A DNA stretch of 10,919 nt from 66-474 sp036278635 (GCA_036278635.1 DASUKQ010000062.1:1-10919), one strand, 5' to 3'; shown: positions 1 through 6,870, counted from the stretch's first letter. Translations and numbers: made by a program. The notes: generated by a model from the sequence alone, not told the origin.

Positions 1-492
1 GTCCTCGTCGACCAGCACGATGCCGTCCTCGGCGCGCTTGTAGCTGGCGCCGGTCGGGCACACCGTCACGCAGTCCGGCGTCTCGCAGTGCAGGCACGAG
101 CGCGGGAAGTGGACCATTTGCGGGACCCGGGACTCGGGACCCGGGACCCGGGGATCAGGAAATTCGGAGCCGGATTGCAAGTGCGCTGCGTCGTCGAGTT
201 CGAAACCTTGGTCCAGGCCAGTGCTCGCCTGCCGTTCGGGTCCCGGGTCCCGGGTCCCGGGTCCCGGGTCTTCATCCCGAGTCCCGGGTCCCGTGATCTC
301 GTAGCTATGCACCCGATTGAACCACACCCCATGCGGTTCGGCGCCATAGGGATCGTCGTCGGCCAGCGGACCGAAATCGCCACCGTCGTTCCATTCCTTG
401 CATGCAACCGCGCAGGCGTGGCAGCCGACGCAGATATCGAGGTCGATCACCAGGCCGAGCTTCCTTTTCGCCGGCGCGGGCAGGGCGGTCAT
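1..492 (-). CDS. soeB: SoeB-like 4Fe-4S ferredoxin subunit of a molybdopterin oxidoreductase (3' end missing)
   Basis: This is an electron-transfer subunit carrying [4Fe-4S] clusters between a molybdopterin catalytic subunit and a membrane quinone-reducing anchor. The 164 visible residues start MTALPAPAKRKLGLVIDLD. A first cluster motif, CxxCxxCxxxC, is at C21, C24, C27 and C31, and a second begins at C133, C136, C141 and C145, followed by PTGASYKR. The WFNRVHSYE and HFPRSCLHCE blocks match what I recall of the SoeB family of cytoplasmic sulfite dehydrogenases. The reading frame runs off the window at position 1, so the remaining cluster motifs are not seen. No signal peptide is visible. The ribosome site is weak. 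Residues about 67-125 are a low-complexity GPGTRDP-type insertion encoded by a repeat element, where relatives have only a few residues. It lies 166 bp downstream of the transporter gene and probably belongs to the soeA operon. The ferredoxin call is very secure; the sulfite role is inferred from family resemblance. Confidence 0.85.
   Translation of the reverse strand, partial: MTALPAPAKRKLGLVIDLDICVGCHACAVACKEWNDGGDFGPLADDDPYGAEPHGVWFNRVHSYEITGPGTRDEDPGPGTRDPGPERQASTGLDQGFELDDAAHLQSGSEFPDPRVPGPESRVPQMVHFPRSCLHCETPDCVTVCPTGASYKRAEDGIVLVDED
118..294. repeat. GGGACCC heptamer inverted-repeat element inserted in frame in soeB
   Basis: The left arm (121-153) is a run of CGGGACC-type 7-bp units. 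The right arm (237-292) is the reverse complement type, with four perfect CGGGTCC units in a row at 237-264 and degenerate units after. The core between the arms is unique sequence. The arms could fold into one large hairpin. The element is about 177 bp (59 codons), contains no stop in the soeB frame, and separates two conserved blocks of the ferredoxin. A sister element with a different core lies in uvrD. Confidence 0.8.
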
Positions 493-658
493 CGTGCCGG
501 CCCCGCGGTGTGCAATACGTGGATGCCACCGCCTCCCCGAGGAAGGGGAACGATGCGCTGCATGGGCGGGATGGCGTGCCGCCGAAACAGGAAGGGGCCC
601 GCGCCCTGGGATGGTGCGGAAAAAGGCAGGGAACCCGTGAATATCGAAGACACCACGA

Positions 659-2416
659 TCAAAACGGCCAGAACCTCGGAATCAGGTACATCGACAAGGC
701 GCAGAACAATGCAATCAACGGCACGCCGACCTTGGTGAAATCCAGGAAACGATAGCCGCCAGCGTAATACACCATGGTGTTGGTCGGATATCCGACCGGC
801 GTCGCGAATGAAGTCGCTGCGGCGAACGCCACCGCCACGACGAACGGACGCGGATCGGCGTGCACTGCATGCGCAACGCTCACCGCGATGCCGACCATCA
901 GCACCACTGACGGATTGTGTCCCATCAGCTCGGTCAGCAGGGCGGTGAGGACATACACCATCAGCAACGCCGCGAGCGGCCCGTGGTTGCCGATCATGTC
1001 CAATGCGCCGGTGACCACGACGTTGGCGAGACCGGTGTGCTCGATCGCGATGCCGAGTGGCAGGATCGCGCCCAGCAGGATGATGATCTTCCAGTCCATC
1101 CCCTCGTAGACGTCCTTGCGCCCGAAGCAGCGGGTCAGCGCCATCGCCGCGACACCGCAGATGGCCGCGATCGGAATCGGCAACCAGCGCAGCGCGGACA
1201 CCAGGATGACGGCGGCCATGATCGCGACCGCGATGATCGCCTTGCGTGGCGGCCTGCGCACGTCGTCGCGCTCGTGCAGTACCACGAAGCGGTCGTCACG
1301 ACGCAGGCGTTTCACCTCGTCGCTGGGCAACAACAGCATCAGGACGTCGCCGGTCTGGAAGGCGACGTCGCGGATCTTGTCGCGCAGCAGGTGTCCGCGG
1401 CGGTGGATGCCGAGCACGGCAGCCTGGTAATTGGGCAACAGGTCGAGGTCGCGCAGGGTACGGTCCTCGGCGAGGCTGGCCGGGGCGATCATGGCTTCGA
1501 CCAGCACGTTGGCCTTGTCGCCGTCGCCGACGTGGGTGAATTCGGGGTTGATTTCCAGACCCGCGTGCTTGCGGAAGTCCTCGAGCTTGTCCCATTCCCC
1601 GCGCACCAGCAGCACGTCGCCGACGCTGAGCTGCTGGGTCCGCGGCGACCACATGTGCTGTTCGCCGCGCAGCAGTTCCAGCGGGTATACGCCGCGATCA
1701 CCCAGTTTCGCCTCGGCGATGGTCTGCCCGATCAACGGGGAATCGGACATCAGCTTCAACTCGGTGACGTATTTGCCGGTTTGCAACGGTCCGGTGGCGT
1801 CACTGTCCAGGCGCGACGGCAGCAACCAGCGCCCGATCACCATCATGTAGGCGATCCCGGCGATGGCCAGCAGCACCCCCATGGGGGTGAACTCGAAGAT
1901 CCCGAACGGTTGCAGGCCCTGCTTCTGCGCCAGCGAGTCGACCAGCAGGTTGGAGGACGTGCCCACCAGTGTGCACACGCCGCCCATCTGCGCGGCGAAC
2001 GCCATCGGCATCAACACCCGGGCGGGCGAGGTCCCGGTGCGTTGGCAAATCCGCAAGGTCAGCGGCAGGAAGGTTGCGACCAGCGCGGTGTTCTTGATGA
2101 ACGCGCCGAGCGGTGCGGTCACGGCCATGATGCCCAGCGTCAGCAGCCACGGACTGCGGATCCGCGACAGCAATCGGATGATCGGCTCCAGCGCGCCCGA
2201 ACGTTCGATGCCGAGCGCCAGCGCGAACATCGCCGCGACCGTCACCGTGGCCTCGTTGGAGAATCCCGACAAGGCCTGGTCGGGGGTGACGATGCCGAGC
2301 GCGACCAGCAGGCCCAGCGTGATCAGCGCGACGAGGTCCACGCGGACCTTTTCGCTGGCGAACAGCACCATCGCGAACACGATGATGGCCGCGGTGGCCC
2401 ATGCCTGCCAGGTCAT
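659..2416 (-). CDS. SLC13/DASS-family anion transporter with two RCK_C (TrkA_C) domains
   Basis: This is an inner-membrane divalent-anion permease of 585 residues. The N-terminal hydrophobic half contains the KNTALVATFLP segment and a GTSSNLLVDS signature typical of SLC13/DASS carriers. Two soluble RCK_C-type modules follow (roughly residues 215-295 and 305-385), then a second membrane half with GHNPSVVLMVG and TPVGYPTNTMVYYAGG, the second substrate-site motif. This architecture, with RCK_C modules between the membrane halves, is shared with algal SLT/SAC1 sulfate transporters. Sulfate or another small anion is therefore a reasonable substrate, but the sequence does not prove it. I chose the ATG at 2416 because a GGGGTG stretch sits about six bases upstream; an in-frame GTG at 2425 would add three residues and lacks a spaced ribosome site. 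It lies between soeA and soeB on the same strand, implying co-transcription and a role in exporting the oxidation product or importing substrate. Confidence 0.88.
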   Translation of the reverse strand: MTWQAWATAAIIVFAMVLFASEKVRVDLVALITLGLLVALGIVTPDQALSGFSNEATVTVAAMFALALGIERSGALEPIIRLLSRIRSPWLLTLGIMAVTAPLGAFIKNTALVATFLPLTLRICQRTGTSPARVLMPMAFAAQMGGVCTLVGTSSNLLVDSLAQKQGLQPFGIFEFTPMGVLLAIAGIAYMMVIGRWLLPSRLDSDATGPLQTGKYVTELKLMSDSPLIGQTIAEAKLGDRGVYPLELLRGEQHMWSPRTQQLSVGDVLLVRGEWDKLEDFRKHAGLEINPEFTHVGDGDKANVLVEAMIAPASLAEDRTLRDLDLLPNYQAAVLGIHRRGHLLRDKIRDVAFQTGDVLMLLLPSDEVKRLRRDDRFVVLHERDDVRRPPRKAIIAVAIMAAVILVSALRWLPIPIAAICGVAAMALTRCFGRKDVYEGMDWKIIILLGAILPLGIAIEHTGLANVVVTGALDMIGNHGPLAALLMVYVLTALLTELMGHNPSVVLMVGIAVSVAHAVHADPRPFVVAVAFAAATSFATPVGYPTNTMVYYAGGYRFLDFTKVGVPLIALFCALSMYLIPRFWPF

Positions 2417-2601
2417 GGGTGGCACCCCGTCATGAAGACTCGTTCAGGCAACTTGTTCTCCCCAATCCACGGCAATCGGCAAGCGCCCCCGTCCGGCGCG
2501 ACCGCCCTCGACGGATGCCCGATTGTGCCGTCGTTCCTGCCGCGGACTCGATCCATGCCGTCCTGTTGCTGGCGCGTCGGCGGGACGAGCTTGCCATGCA
2601 C
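2413..2601 (-). other. Short ORF overlapping the transporter start (doubtful gene)
   Basis: In the gap between soeA and the transporter, a 62-codon frame starts at an ATG at 2601. Its TGA overlaps the transporter ATG as ATGA. It has no ribosome site (a T-rich stretch precedes it), no recognisable domain and no hydrophobic segment. It may only be a chance open frame in GC-rich DNA; at most it could couple translation to the transporter. Otherwise the soeA-transporter gap holds nothing I recognise. Confidence 0.15.
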
Positions 2602-2616
2602 ATGAAAAAAAATCGT

Positions 2617-5541
2617 TCAGTCGTCCGCCAGTTCGATCCGGTGGCCCGCCACGCGGGGCTCCGGGTCATGCTCCAACCGTACCTTCAGGTCGAACCATGC
2701 CGCCTGTCCCGTGACCGGGTCGCCATTCCCGTAGGCGCGATCGGAGGCACGTTCTCCGATCAGGTGGTTCAGCAGGAAACCGTCCACGAACTCCGGCGCG
2801 TGGTCGCCGAGCTTCCAGGCACCCCGCTTCTTGCCGACCGCGTTCCAGGTCCACACCGTGCCCGGCGCGGTCGCCGCGTGCGCGCGCACCTGCACGCGGA
2901 GCCGCCCGCGCTTCGAGACGATCCAGGCCCAGTCACCGTCCGCGATGGTGTGTGCGGCGAGCGCATCGGGATGCACGTAGAGCACGTTGCGCGCGGCGAT
3001 CTGGCGCAGCCAGCGATTCTGGGAACCCCAGGCGTGGTACATGAACATCGGTCGCTGGCTGATGGCGGAGAGTGGAAATTCGTCTTCCCTCTCCCCCCGG
3101 GAGAGGGGTTGGGGGTGAGGGTTCGGGGCTTGCGCGAAATTCGGACCCTCACCCGCCCTTCGGGAAGCGCTACGCGCTCGCCCTGCGGTCGCCTCTCCCG
3201 GCGGGAGAGGGAAGTCGGTGTCGCTTTGCGACGAATACCACATGGGCACCGGATCGAAATACCTTGCCACCCGCGCACGTTCGGATTCCGGCGGCTGCAC
3301 CGCGCCGTGGCCCTGCGCCGCCAACCGGAACCGCTGCAGCACCTCGCAGTACAACTGCATGGTGACCGGCTCGGTCGAGGCGACGAAACCCATCGTCTGC
3401 GCCCATTCCAGGTAATCACGGTTGGCGAATCGGTAGTACGCCCCCGCTTCGGGCACCCGCGTCTCGAAAAAGCAGCCGTGCTCGACGTAGCGCTGCAACT
3501 GGTCGGGGTTCGGCGCGCCCTTGCCATGTTGCGAGCCGTCTCCACCCCGCCAGCCGGCCAGCATGCCCACGCCCGGAGCGCGCTGGTGGCGCTGCATGTA
3601 ATCGGCGTAATCCCGATAAGCCGGCGCTCCGTCGGCGTCGGCCAAGTTGGGCAATTTCAGGCGCGCGCCGAGGTCGAGCAGCACGTCCTGGAACGGCCGC
3701 ACGTCGCGGTCCGGCGCGACGACCGGCTGGCGAATCGCGTCGGCCGCGCCTTCGGCGTCGCTGATCGGGCGGTCCAGCAGGCTGATGCAATCCCAGCGCT
3801 CGAGGTAGGTCGTGTCCGGCAGCACCAGGTCCGCGAACGCGACGGTTTCCGAATCGTAGGCGTCGGCGTAGATGATGTGGGGAATTGCGTAGTTGCCGCT
3901 GGTGTCGCGCGCGCACAACAGCCGCCGGGTGGCGGTGGTGTCCATCGCCGAGTTCCAGCCCATGTTGGCCATGAACAGGAACAGCGTATCGATCCTCGTG
4001 GGGTTGGCATCGACCGCGTTGCGGATCACCGATTGCAGCAAGCCGTGCGCGGCCAGCGGAAATTCCCAACTGAACGCATGATCGATGCGGCGCGGCCTGC
4101 CATCCGCATCGACCAGCAGGTCATCGGGCGATTGCGGATAGCCGAGCGGATTGCCGGTGAGCGAACCATCCGGCTTGCGGGCCTTCGCCGGCTTGTTGCC
4201 GGGCGGTGCCGGTTTCGGATACGGCGGCTGGTAACGAAAGCTGCCGGGGGTATCGAGCGCGCCCAGCAACATCTGCAGGATGTGGATCGTGCGGCAGGTG
4301 TGGAAGCCGTTGGCGTGCGCGGCGATGCCGCGCATCGCGTGCATCGAGACAGGTCGCCCGGTCATGGTCGCGTGCGTGCGGCCGTGGGTGTCGGTCCACG
4401 GGATCGGCAATTCGATGGCTTCGTCGAAAGCCACGTGCGCGAGTTCGGCCGCGAGGCGGCGGATCGTCGGCGCCGGCACGCCGCAGCGTTCACTCACGTT
4501 GTCCGGCGCGTACTCGTCCGCCAGGAAACGTTCGGCGATGAGTTGGAACGCCGGCACCGCCTTGCGGCCGTCCGGCAAGGTGTATTCGCCCGCGATCAGC
4601 GGCGCGGTGCCGGGCAGCGTCGCATCCGCGAGTTCAACTCCCTCCCCTTCAAGGGGAGGGTTGGGGTGGGGATGGGTTTCGGGGCGCACCGCGCACAACG
4701 GCTTGCCACCCGCATCACGAGCGATCAGGCCATCGTCCGCCGCCCCCGGATCGCGGATCACCAGGTGGTGCGCGTTGCTGTAGCGCACGAGGTAATCGAA
4801 ATCGACGCGGTCGGTGCGCAGCAATTCGTGGATCAGGGCCCCGGCGAGCAAACCATCCATGCCCGGATTCACCGGCACCCACTCGTCCGCGATCGAGCCG
4901 TAGCCCGTGCGCACCGGATTGATCGCGACGATCCTGGCACCGCGCGCCTTCAACTTGCCGAGTCCCAGTTTGATCGGGTTGGAATCATGGTCCTCGGCCA
5001 CGCCCCACAACATCAGGTATCTGGTGCGCTCCCAGTCGGGCTCGCCGAATTCCCAGAACGAGCCGCCGAAGGTGTACATGCCGGCGGCGGCCATGTTGAC
5101 CGAACAGAAACCGCCATGTGCGGCGTAATTGATCGTGCCGAACTGCTGCGCCCACCAGCCGGTCAGCGCCTGCGACTGGTCGCGGCCGGTGAAGAATGCG
5201 AGTTCGTCCGGATTGCGCGCGCGGATGTCGGAAAGCCACTTGGTCGCCAGCGCCAGCGCCTCGTCCCATTCGATTTCCCGGAATTCGCGCGCGCTACGCT
5301 CGCCGACGCGCAGCAGCGGTTTGCGCAGCCGCGCCGGCGAGTAGTGCTGCATCATCCCCGAGGCGCCCTTGGCGCAGATCACCCCGCGGTTGACAGGGTG
5401 TTCCGGGTTTCCGTCGATGTAACGCACCCGGCCATCCTTCAGGTGGACTCTGATTCCGCACCGGCACGCGCACATGTAGCACGTCGTGGTCCTGACCTCG
5501 TCGCCAGTGGGACGGTTGAGTTCGAGATGGACGTGTGGCAT
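2617..5541 (-). CDS. soeA: SoeA-like molybdopterin oxidoreductase, catalytic subunit (probable sulfite dehydrogenase)
   Basis: This is a large Mo-bisMGD enzyme of 974 residues. An N-terminal [4Fe-4S] motif has cysteines C21, C24, C28 and C56, followed by CAKGASG. The segment GGFCSVNMAAAGMYTFGG supplies C146 as the probable molybdenum ligand, as in NapA-type enzymes. The C-terminal MGD-binding domain begins near QRPMFMYHAWGSQNRWLRQI. There is no twin-arginine signal, so the enzyme should be cytoplasmic, as known for SoeA, which oxidises sulfite to sulfate and feeds electrons through SoeB and SoeC to quinone. The ATG at 5541 has a TGGAG ribosome site nine bases upstream. Two repeat-derived insertions (about residues 288-301 and 776-819) lie in frame in loop regions. 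The first 29 codons are duplicated upstream. The DMSO-reductase superfamily is certain; other substrates such as thiosulfate, tetrathionate or nitrate are possible, and the sulfite assignment rests on overall similarity plus the SoeB-like neighbour. Confidence 0.85.
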   Translation of the reverse strand: MPHVHLELNRPTGDEVRTTTCYMCACRCGIRVHLKDGRVRYIDGNPEHPVNRGVICAKGASGMMQHYSPARLRKPLLRVGERSAREFREIEWDEALALATKWLSDIRARNPDELAFFTGRDQSQALTGWWAQQFGTINYAAHGGFCSVNMAAAGMYTFGGSFWEFGEPDWERTRYLMLWGVAEDHDSNPIKLGLGKLKARGARIVAINPVRTGYGSIADEWVPVNPGMDGLLAGALIHELLRTDRVDFDYLVRYSNAHHLVIRDPGAADDGLIARDAGGKPLCAVRPETHPHPNPPLEGEGVELADATLPGTAPLIAGEYTLPDGRKAVPAFQLIAERFLADEYAPDNVSERCGVPAPTIRRLAAELAHVAFDEAIELPIPWTDTHGRTHATMTGRPVSMHAMRGIAAHANGFHTCRTIHILQMLLGALDTPGSFRYQPPYPKPAPPGNKPAKARKPDGSLTGNPLGYPQSPDDLLVDADGRPRRIDHAFSWEFPLAAHGLLQSVIRNAVDANPTRIDTLFLFMANMGWNSAMDTTATRRLLCARDTSGNYAIPHIIYADAYDSETVAFADLVLPDTTYLERWDCISLLDRPISDAEGAADAIRQPVVAPDRDVRPFQDVLLDLGARLKLPNLADADGAPAYRDYADYMQRHQRAPGVGMLAGWRGGDGSQHGKGAPNPDQLQRYVEHGCFFETRVPEAGAYYRFANRDYLEWAQTMGFVASTEPVTMQLYCEVLQRFRLAAQGHGAVQPPESERARVARYFDPVPMWYSSQSDTDFPLPPGEATAGRARSASRRAGEGPNFAQAPNPHPQPLSRGEREDEFPLSAISQRPMFMYHAWGSQNRWLRQIAARNVLYVHPDALAAHTIADGDWAWIVSKRGRLRVQVRAHAATAPGTVWTWNAVGKKRGAWKLGDHAPEFVDGFLLNHLIGERASDRAYGNGDPVTGQAAWFDLKVRLEHDPEPRVAGHRIELADD
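3085..3215. repeat. Paired CTCTCCC palindromic element in frame in soeA
   Basis: Two CTCTCCC-N-GGGAGAG palindromes (near 3089-3107 and 3193-3209) lie in opposite orientation, each followed inwards by a TGAGGG-type tail, giving a bipartite REP-like unit. It encodes about 43 residues (from FPLPPGEA to PLSRGERE) with no stop, and sits just before the C-terminal MGD-binding domain of SoeA. CTCTCCC...GAGAGGG elements of this type are dispersed in many GC-rich proteobacterial genomes. Confidence 0.75.
4639..4678. repeat. Short CTCCCC palindromic element in frame in soeA
   Basis: A CTCCCCTTCAAGGGGAG palindrome is followed by GGTTGGGGTGGGGATGGG. On the minus strand it encodes HPHPNPPLEGEG, a peptide typical of this repeat family when it falls in coding sequence. 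It separates LCAVRPE from VELADATLPG in SoeA and keeps the frame. Confidence 0.7.
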
Positions 5542-5546
5542 GTGCG
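5459..5546. repeat. 88-bp direct repeat, copy A (start of intact soeA)
   Basis: This copy covers the soeA start codon and first 28 codons. It matches 5678-5765 at 85 of 88 positions by eye, at a fixed offset of 219 bp. The three differences are at 5485, 5497 and 5500, all third codon positions. Confidence 0.9.
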
Positions 5547-5571
5547 CGTGCTCCAGATCTCGCCAGTCCCG

Positions 5572-5760
5572 CTATTGAACCGTCCATGGTGCCGGGTGCC
5601 GGAAGCGACATCCCTGTCGCGTCGCTCGCCGCTGCGCGATCTGCCCCCGGCAGGTCGCAAACGCAGCGCCTCGCCCACACCGGCACGCGCACATGTAGCA
5701 CGTGGTGGTCCTGACTTCTTCGCCAGTGGGACGGTTGAGTTCGAGATGGACGTGTGGCAT
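5572..5760 (-). pseudogene. Truncated duplicate of the soeA 5' end
   Basis: An ATG at 5760 opens MPHVHLELNRPTGEEVRTTT and continues to CYMCACRCG, matching residues 1-29 of the intact SoeA except for Asp14 to Glu. After codon 29 the similarity stops and the frame runs 33 more codons through a palindromic element to a TAG at 5572-5574, 30 bases before the intact soeA ATG. It keeps the first three iron-sulfur cysteines and loses the fourth and all catalytic domains, so it cannot be an enzyme. It most likely records a local duplication connected with the repeat element between the copies. Because it lies in the presumed soeA leader, it could be translated as an upstream ORF, but its own ribosome site is weak. 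The duplication is directly visible; any function is speculation. Confidence 0.8.
5600..5668. repeat. REP-like palindromic element between the two soeA 5' copies
   Basis: Two hairpins lie side by side. The first is GCGACA-TCCC-TGTCGC at 5605-5620. The second is a longer imperfect one at 5630-5668, with inner arms CGATCTGCC and GGCAGGTCG around a CCC loop, outer arms CGCTGCG and CGCAGCG, and a CAAA bulge. It occupies most of the 131 bp between the direct repeats. Such paired palindromes are typical of REP/BIME-type elements. I see no second copy in this window. Confidence 0.6.
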
Positions 5761-5765
5761 GTGCG
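5678..5765. repeat. 88-bp direct repeat, copy B (start of truncated soeA copy)
   Basis: This is the upstream partner of 5459-5546, in the same orientation, including the start codon and the following 28 codons. Similarity begins at CACCGGCACGCGCACATG and ends at CATGTGCG. The bases outside both ends differ between the copies. Confidence 0.9.
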
Positions 5766-5794
5766 TACCCAGTATCCGGCTTTCCGCCGTGGCA

Positions 5795-5812
5795 ACGTCC
5801 GGGGTGGGACGT
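5795..5812. promoter_or_regulatory. Inverted repeat in the divergent soe/WYL gap (candidate operator)
   Basis: A perfect ACGTCC-N6-GGACGT repeat lies between the start of the leftward soe genes and the rightward WYL regulator gene. WYL regulators are DNA-binding proteins that often act near their own gene, so this is a plausible operator. A dyad with 6-bp arms can occur by chance in GC-rich DNA. Confidence 0.25.
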
Positions 5813-5834
5813 CGTCCGCGAGCGGGACCTTGCG

Positions 5835-5864
5835 ATGGTAGCCATCCCCACCGCTTGCCGCCAA
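5835..5864 (-). promoter_or_regulatory. Weak candidate sigma-70 promoter for the soe operon
   Basis: On the minus strand TTGGCG (5859-5864) and TACCAT (5835-5840) are 18 bp apart, each matching the -35 and -10 consensus at four of six positions. Transcription would begin near 5828, so the mRNA would carry the truncated soeA copy before the intact gene. Confidence 0.3.
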
Positions 5865-5889
5865 TCGCCATGCGCGGCATGCTGAGCGA

Positions 5890-6870
5890 ATGGATCGCTA
5901 CGAGCGCATTCTCACCCTCCACCGGATCTTCCAGTCGCACCGGCACCCGGTCGGGGTCGAGCGTTTGCGGGAGGAGCTGGATTGCTCGCGGGCGACGTTG
6001 TACCGCGACATCGCGTTCCTGCGCGATGCGCTGGGCGCGCCCCTGGACAGCGATCCCGACGGCCGCGGTTACCGATACGCGGACGACGAGGGCGACCGCT
6101 TCGAGTTGCCCGGCCTGTGGCTGACCAGCGAGGAACTTTCGGCGTTGATGGCGCTGGAAGCCCTGGTCAGGCGGTCCGATCCGGGCGTGCTGGCGGATGC
6201 GCTGGCGCCGTTCCGCGAGCGGGTTGAAGCGTTGCTCAACACGCACGCAGGCACCAGCAAGCAGCCGATGGAGCGGATCCGGGTGGTGCCGTGGGGCTCG
6301 CGCAAGATGAACCAGCAGGTGTTCCGCGCGGTGGCGGGCGCGGTGCTCGCGCGCGGGCAGCTGAAGTTTCGCTACCGCGCGCGCACCACCGGCGCCGACA
6401 GCGTGCGCCACGTCTCGCCGCAGCGGCTGACCCATTACCGGGACAACTGGTATCTGGATGCGTGGGACCACGACCGCGAGGCGCTGCGCAGTTTCGCGGT
6501 GGACCGCATCGGCGAGGTCGAGCAACTGGACAAGCCCGCGATCGACCGTGACGAAAAGGAATTGAACGACACCCTCGCGTCGAGCTACGGCATCTTCGCG
6601 GGCGAACCCAAGGCGTGGGCGACGATCAGGTTTTCCGCACGTGCGGCGCGCTGGGTTGCGGACGAACACTGGCATTCTCTGCAGGAAGGGCGCTGGCTCG
6701 AGGACGGCCGTTACGAACTGCGCGTGCCCTACGCGCAATCGCGCGAACTGGTGATGGACATCCTGCGCTACGGACCGGATGCGGAAGTGGTGGCGCCGCA
6801 GTCGCTGCGCGAGGAGATCCGGATCATGCACAAGCTCGCACTGGATGGGTACGATCACGCGTCGTCGTGA
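5890..6870 (+). CDS. WYL-domain transcriptional regulator (YafY-type, HTH-WYL-WCX)
   Basis: This is a cytoplasmic DNA-binding regulator of 326 residues. Residues 1-65 form an N-terminal HTH_11-type winged helix (MDRYERILTLHRIF at the start, recognition region around SRATLYRDIAFLRD). The WYL domain covers about 140-215 with W187-Y188-L189 inside DNWYLDAWDHDREALRSF, and the rest is a C-terminal WCX extension. WYL domains are thought to sense small ligands or nucleic acid and to switch DNA binding. The start at 5890 places the HTH at the usual distance from the N-terminus, although the ribosome site is weak. It is divergent from the soe operon, and its TGA overlaps the GTG start of the patatin gene, so either neighbour could be its target. 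Class confidence is high; the ligand and regulon are unknown. Confidence 0.92.
   Translation: MDRYERILTLHRIFQSHRHPVGVERLREELDCSRATLYRDIAFLRDALGAPLDSDPDGRGYRYADDEGDRFELPGLWLTSEELSALMALEALVRRSDPGVLADALAPFRERVEALLNTHAGTSKQPMERIRVVPWGSRKMNQQVFRAVAGAVLARGQLKFRYRARTTGADSVRHVSPQRLTHYRDNWYLDAWDHDREALRSFAVDRIGEVEQLDKPAIDRDEKELNDTLASSYGIFAGEPKAWATIRFSARAARWVADEHWHSLQEGRWLEDGRYELRVPYAQSRELVMDILRYGPDAEVVAPQSLREEIRIMHKLALDGYDHASS

Noticed and set aside
118..294. GGGACCC arrays as a CRISPR array
   Set aside because: The units are contiguous 7-bp repeats without spacers, arranged as inverted arms.
917..2605. Plus-strand open frame of 562 codons opposite the transporter
   Set aside because: It has a Gln/His/Arg-rich composition, no domain, and lies opposite a convincing membrane protein.
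2605..2612. T8 run (minus strand) just after the soeA stop as a terminator
   Set aside because: No stable hairpin precedes it, and the downstream genes appear to belong to the same operon.
5459..5765. Direct repeats as target-site duplication of an insertion sequence
   Set aside because: The 88-bp repeats are far longer than usual target duplications and the 131 bp between them encodes no transposase; a REP-like element with local duplication fits better.
2401..5841. Plus-strand open frame of about 1146 codons opposite soeA
   Set aside because: It is antisense to a gene with clear conserved motifs, rich in Arg, His and Val with no domain, and is a usual by-product of GC-rich codon use.
5572..6858. 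Minus-strand open frame of 428 codons opposite the WYL gene
   Set aside because: Only its last 62 codons are meaningful (the truncated soeA copy); the rest is antisense to the WYL regulator.
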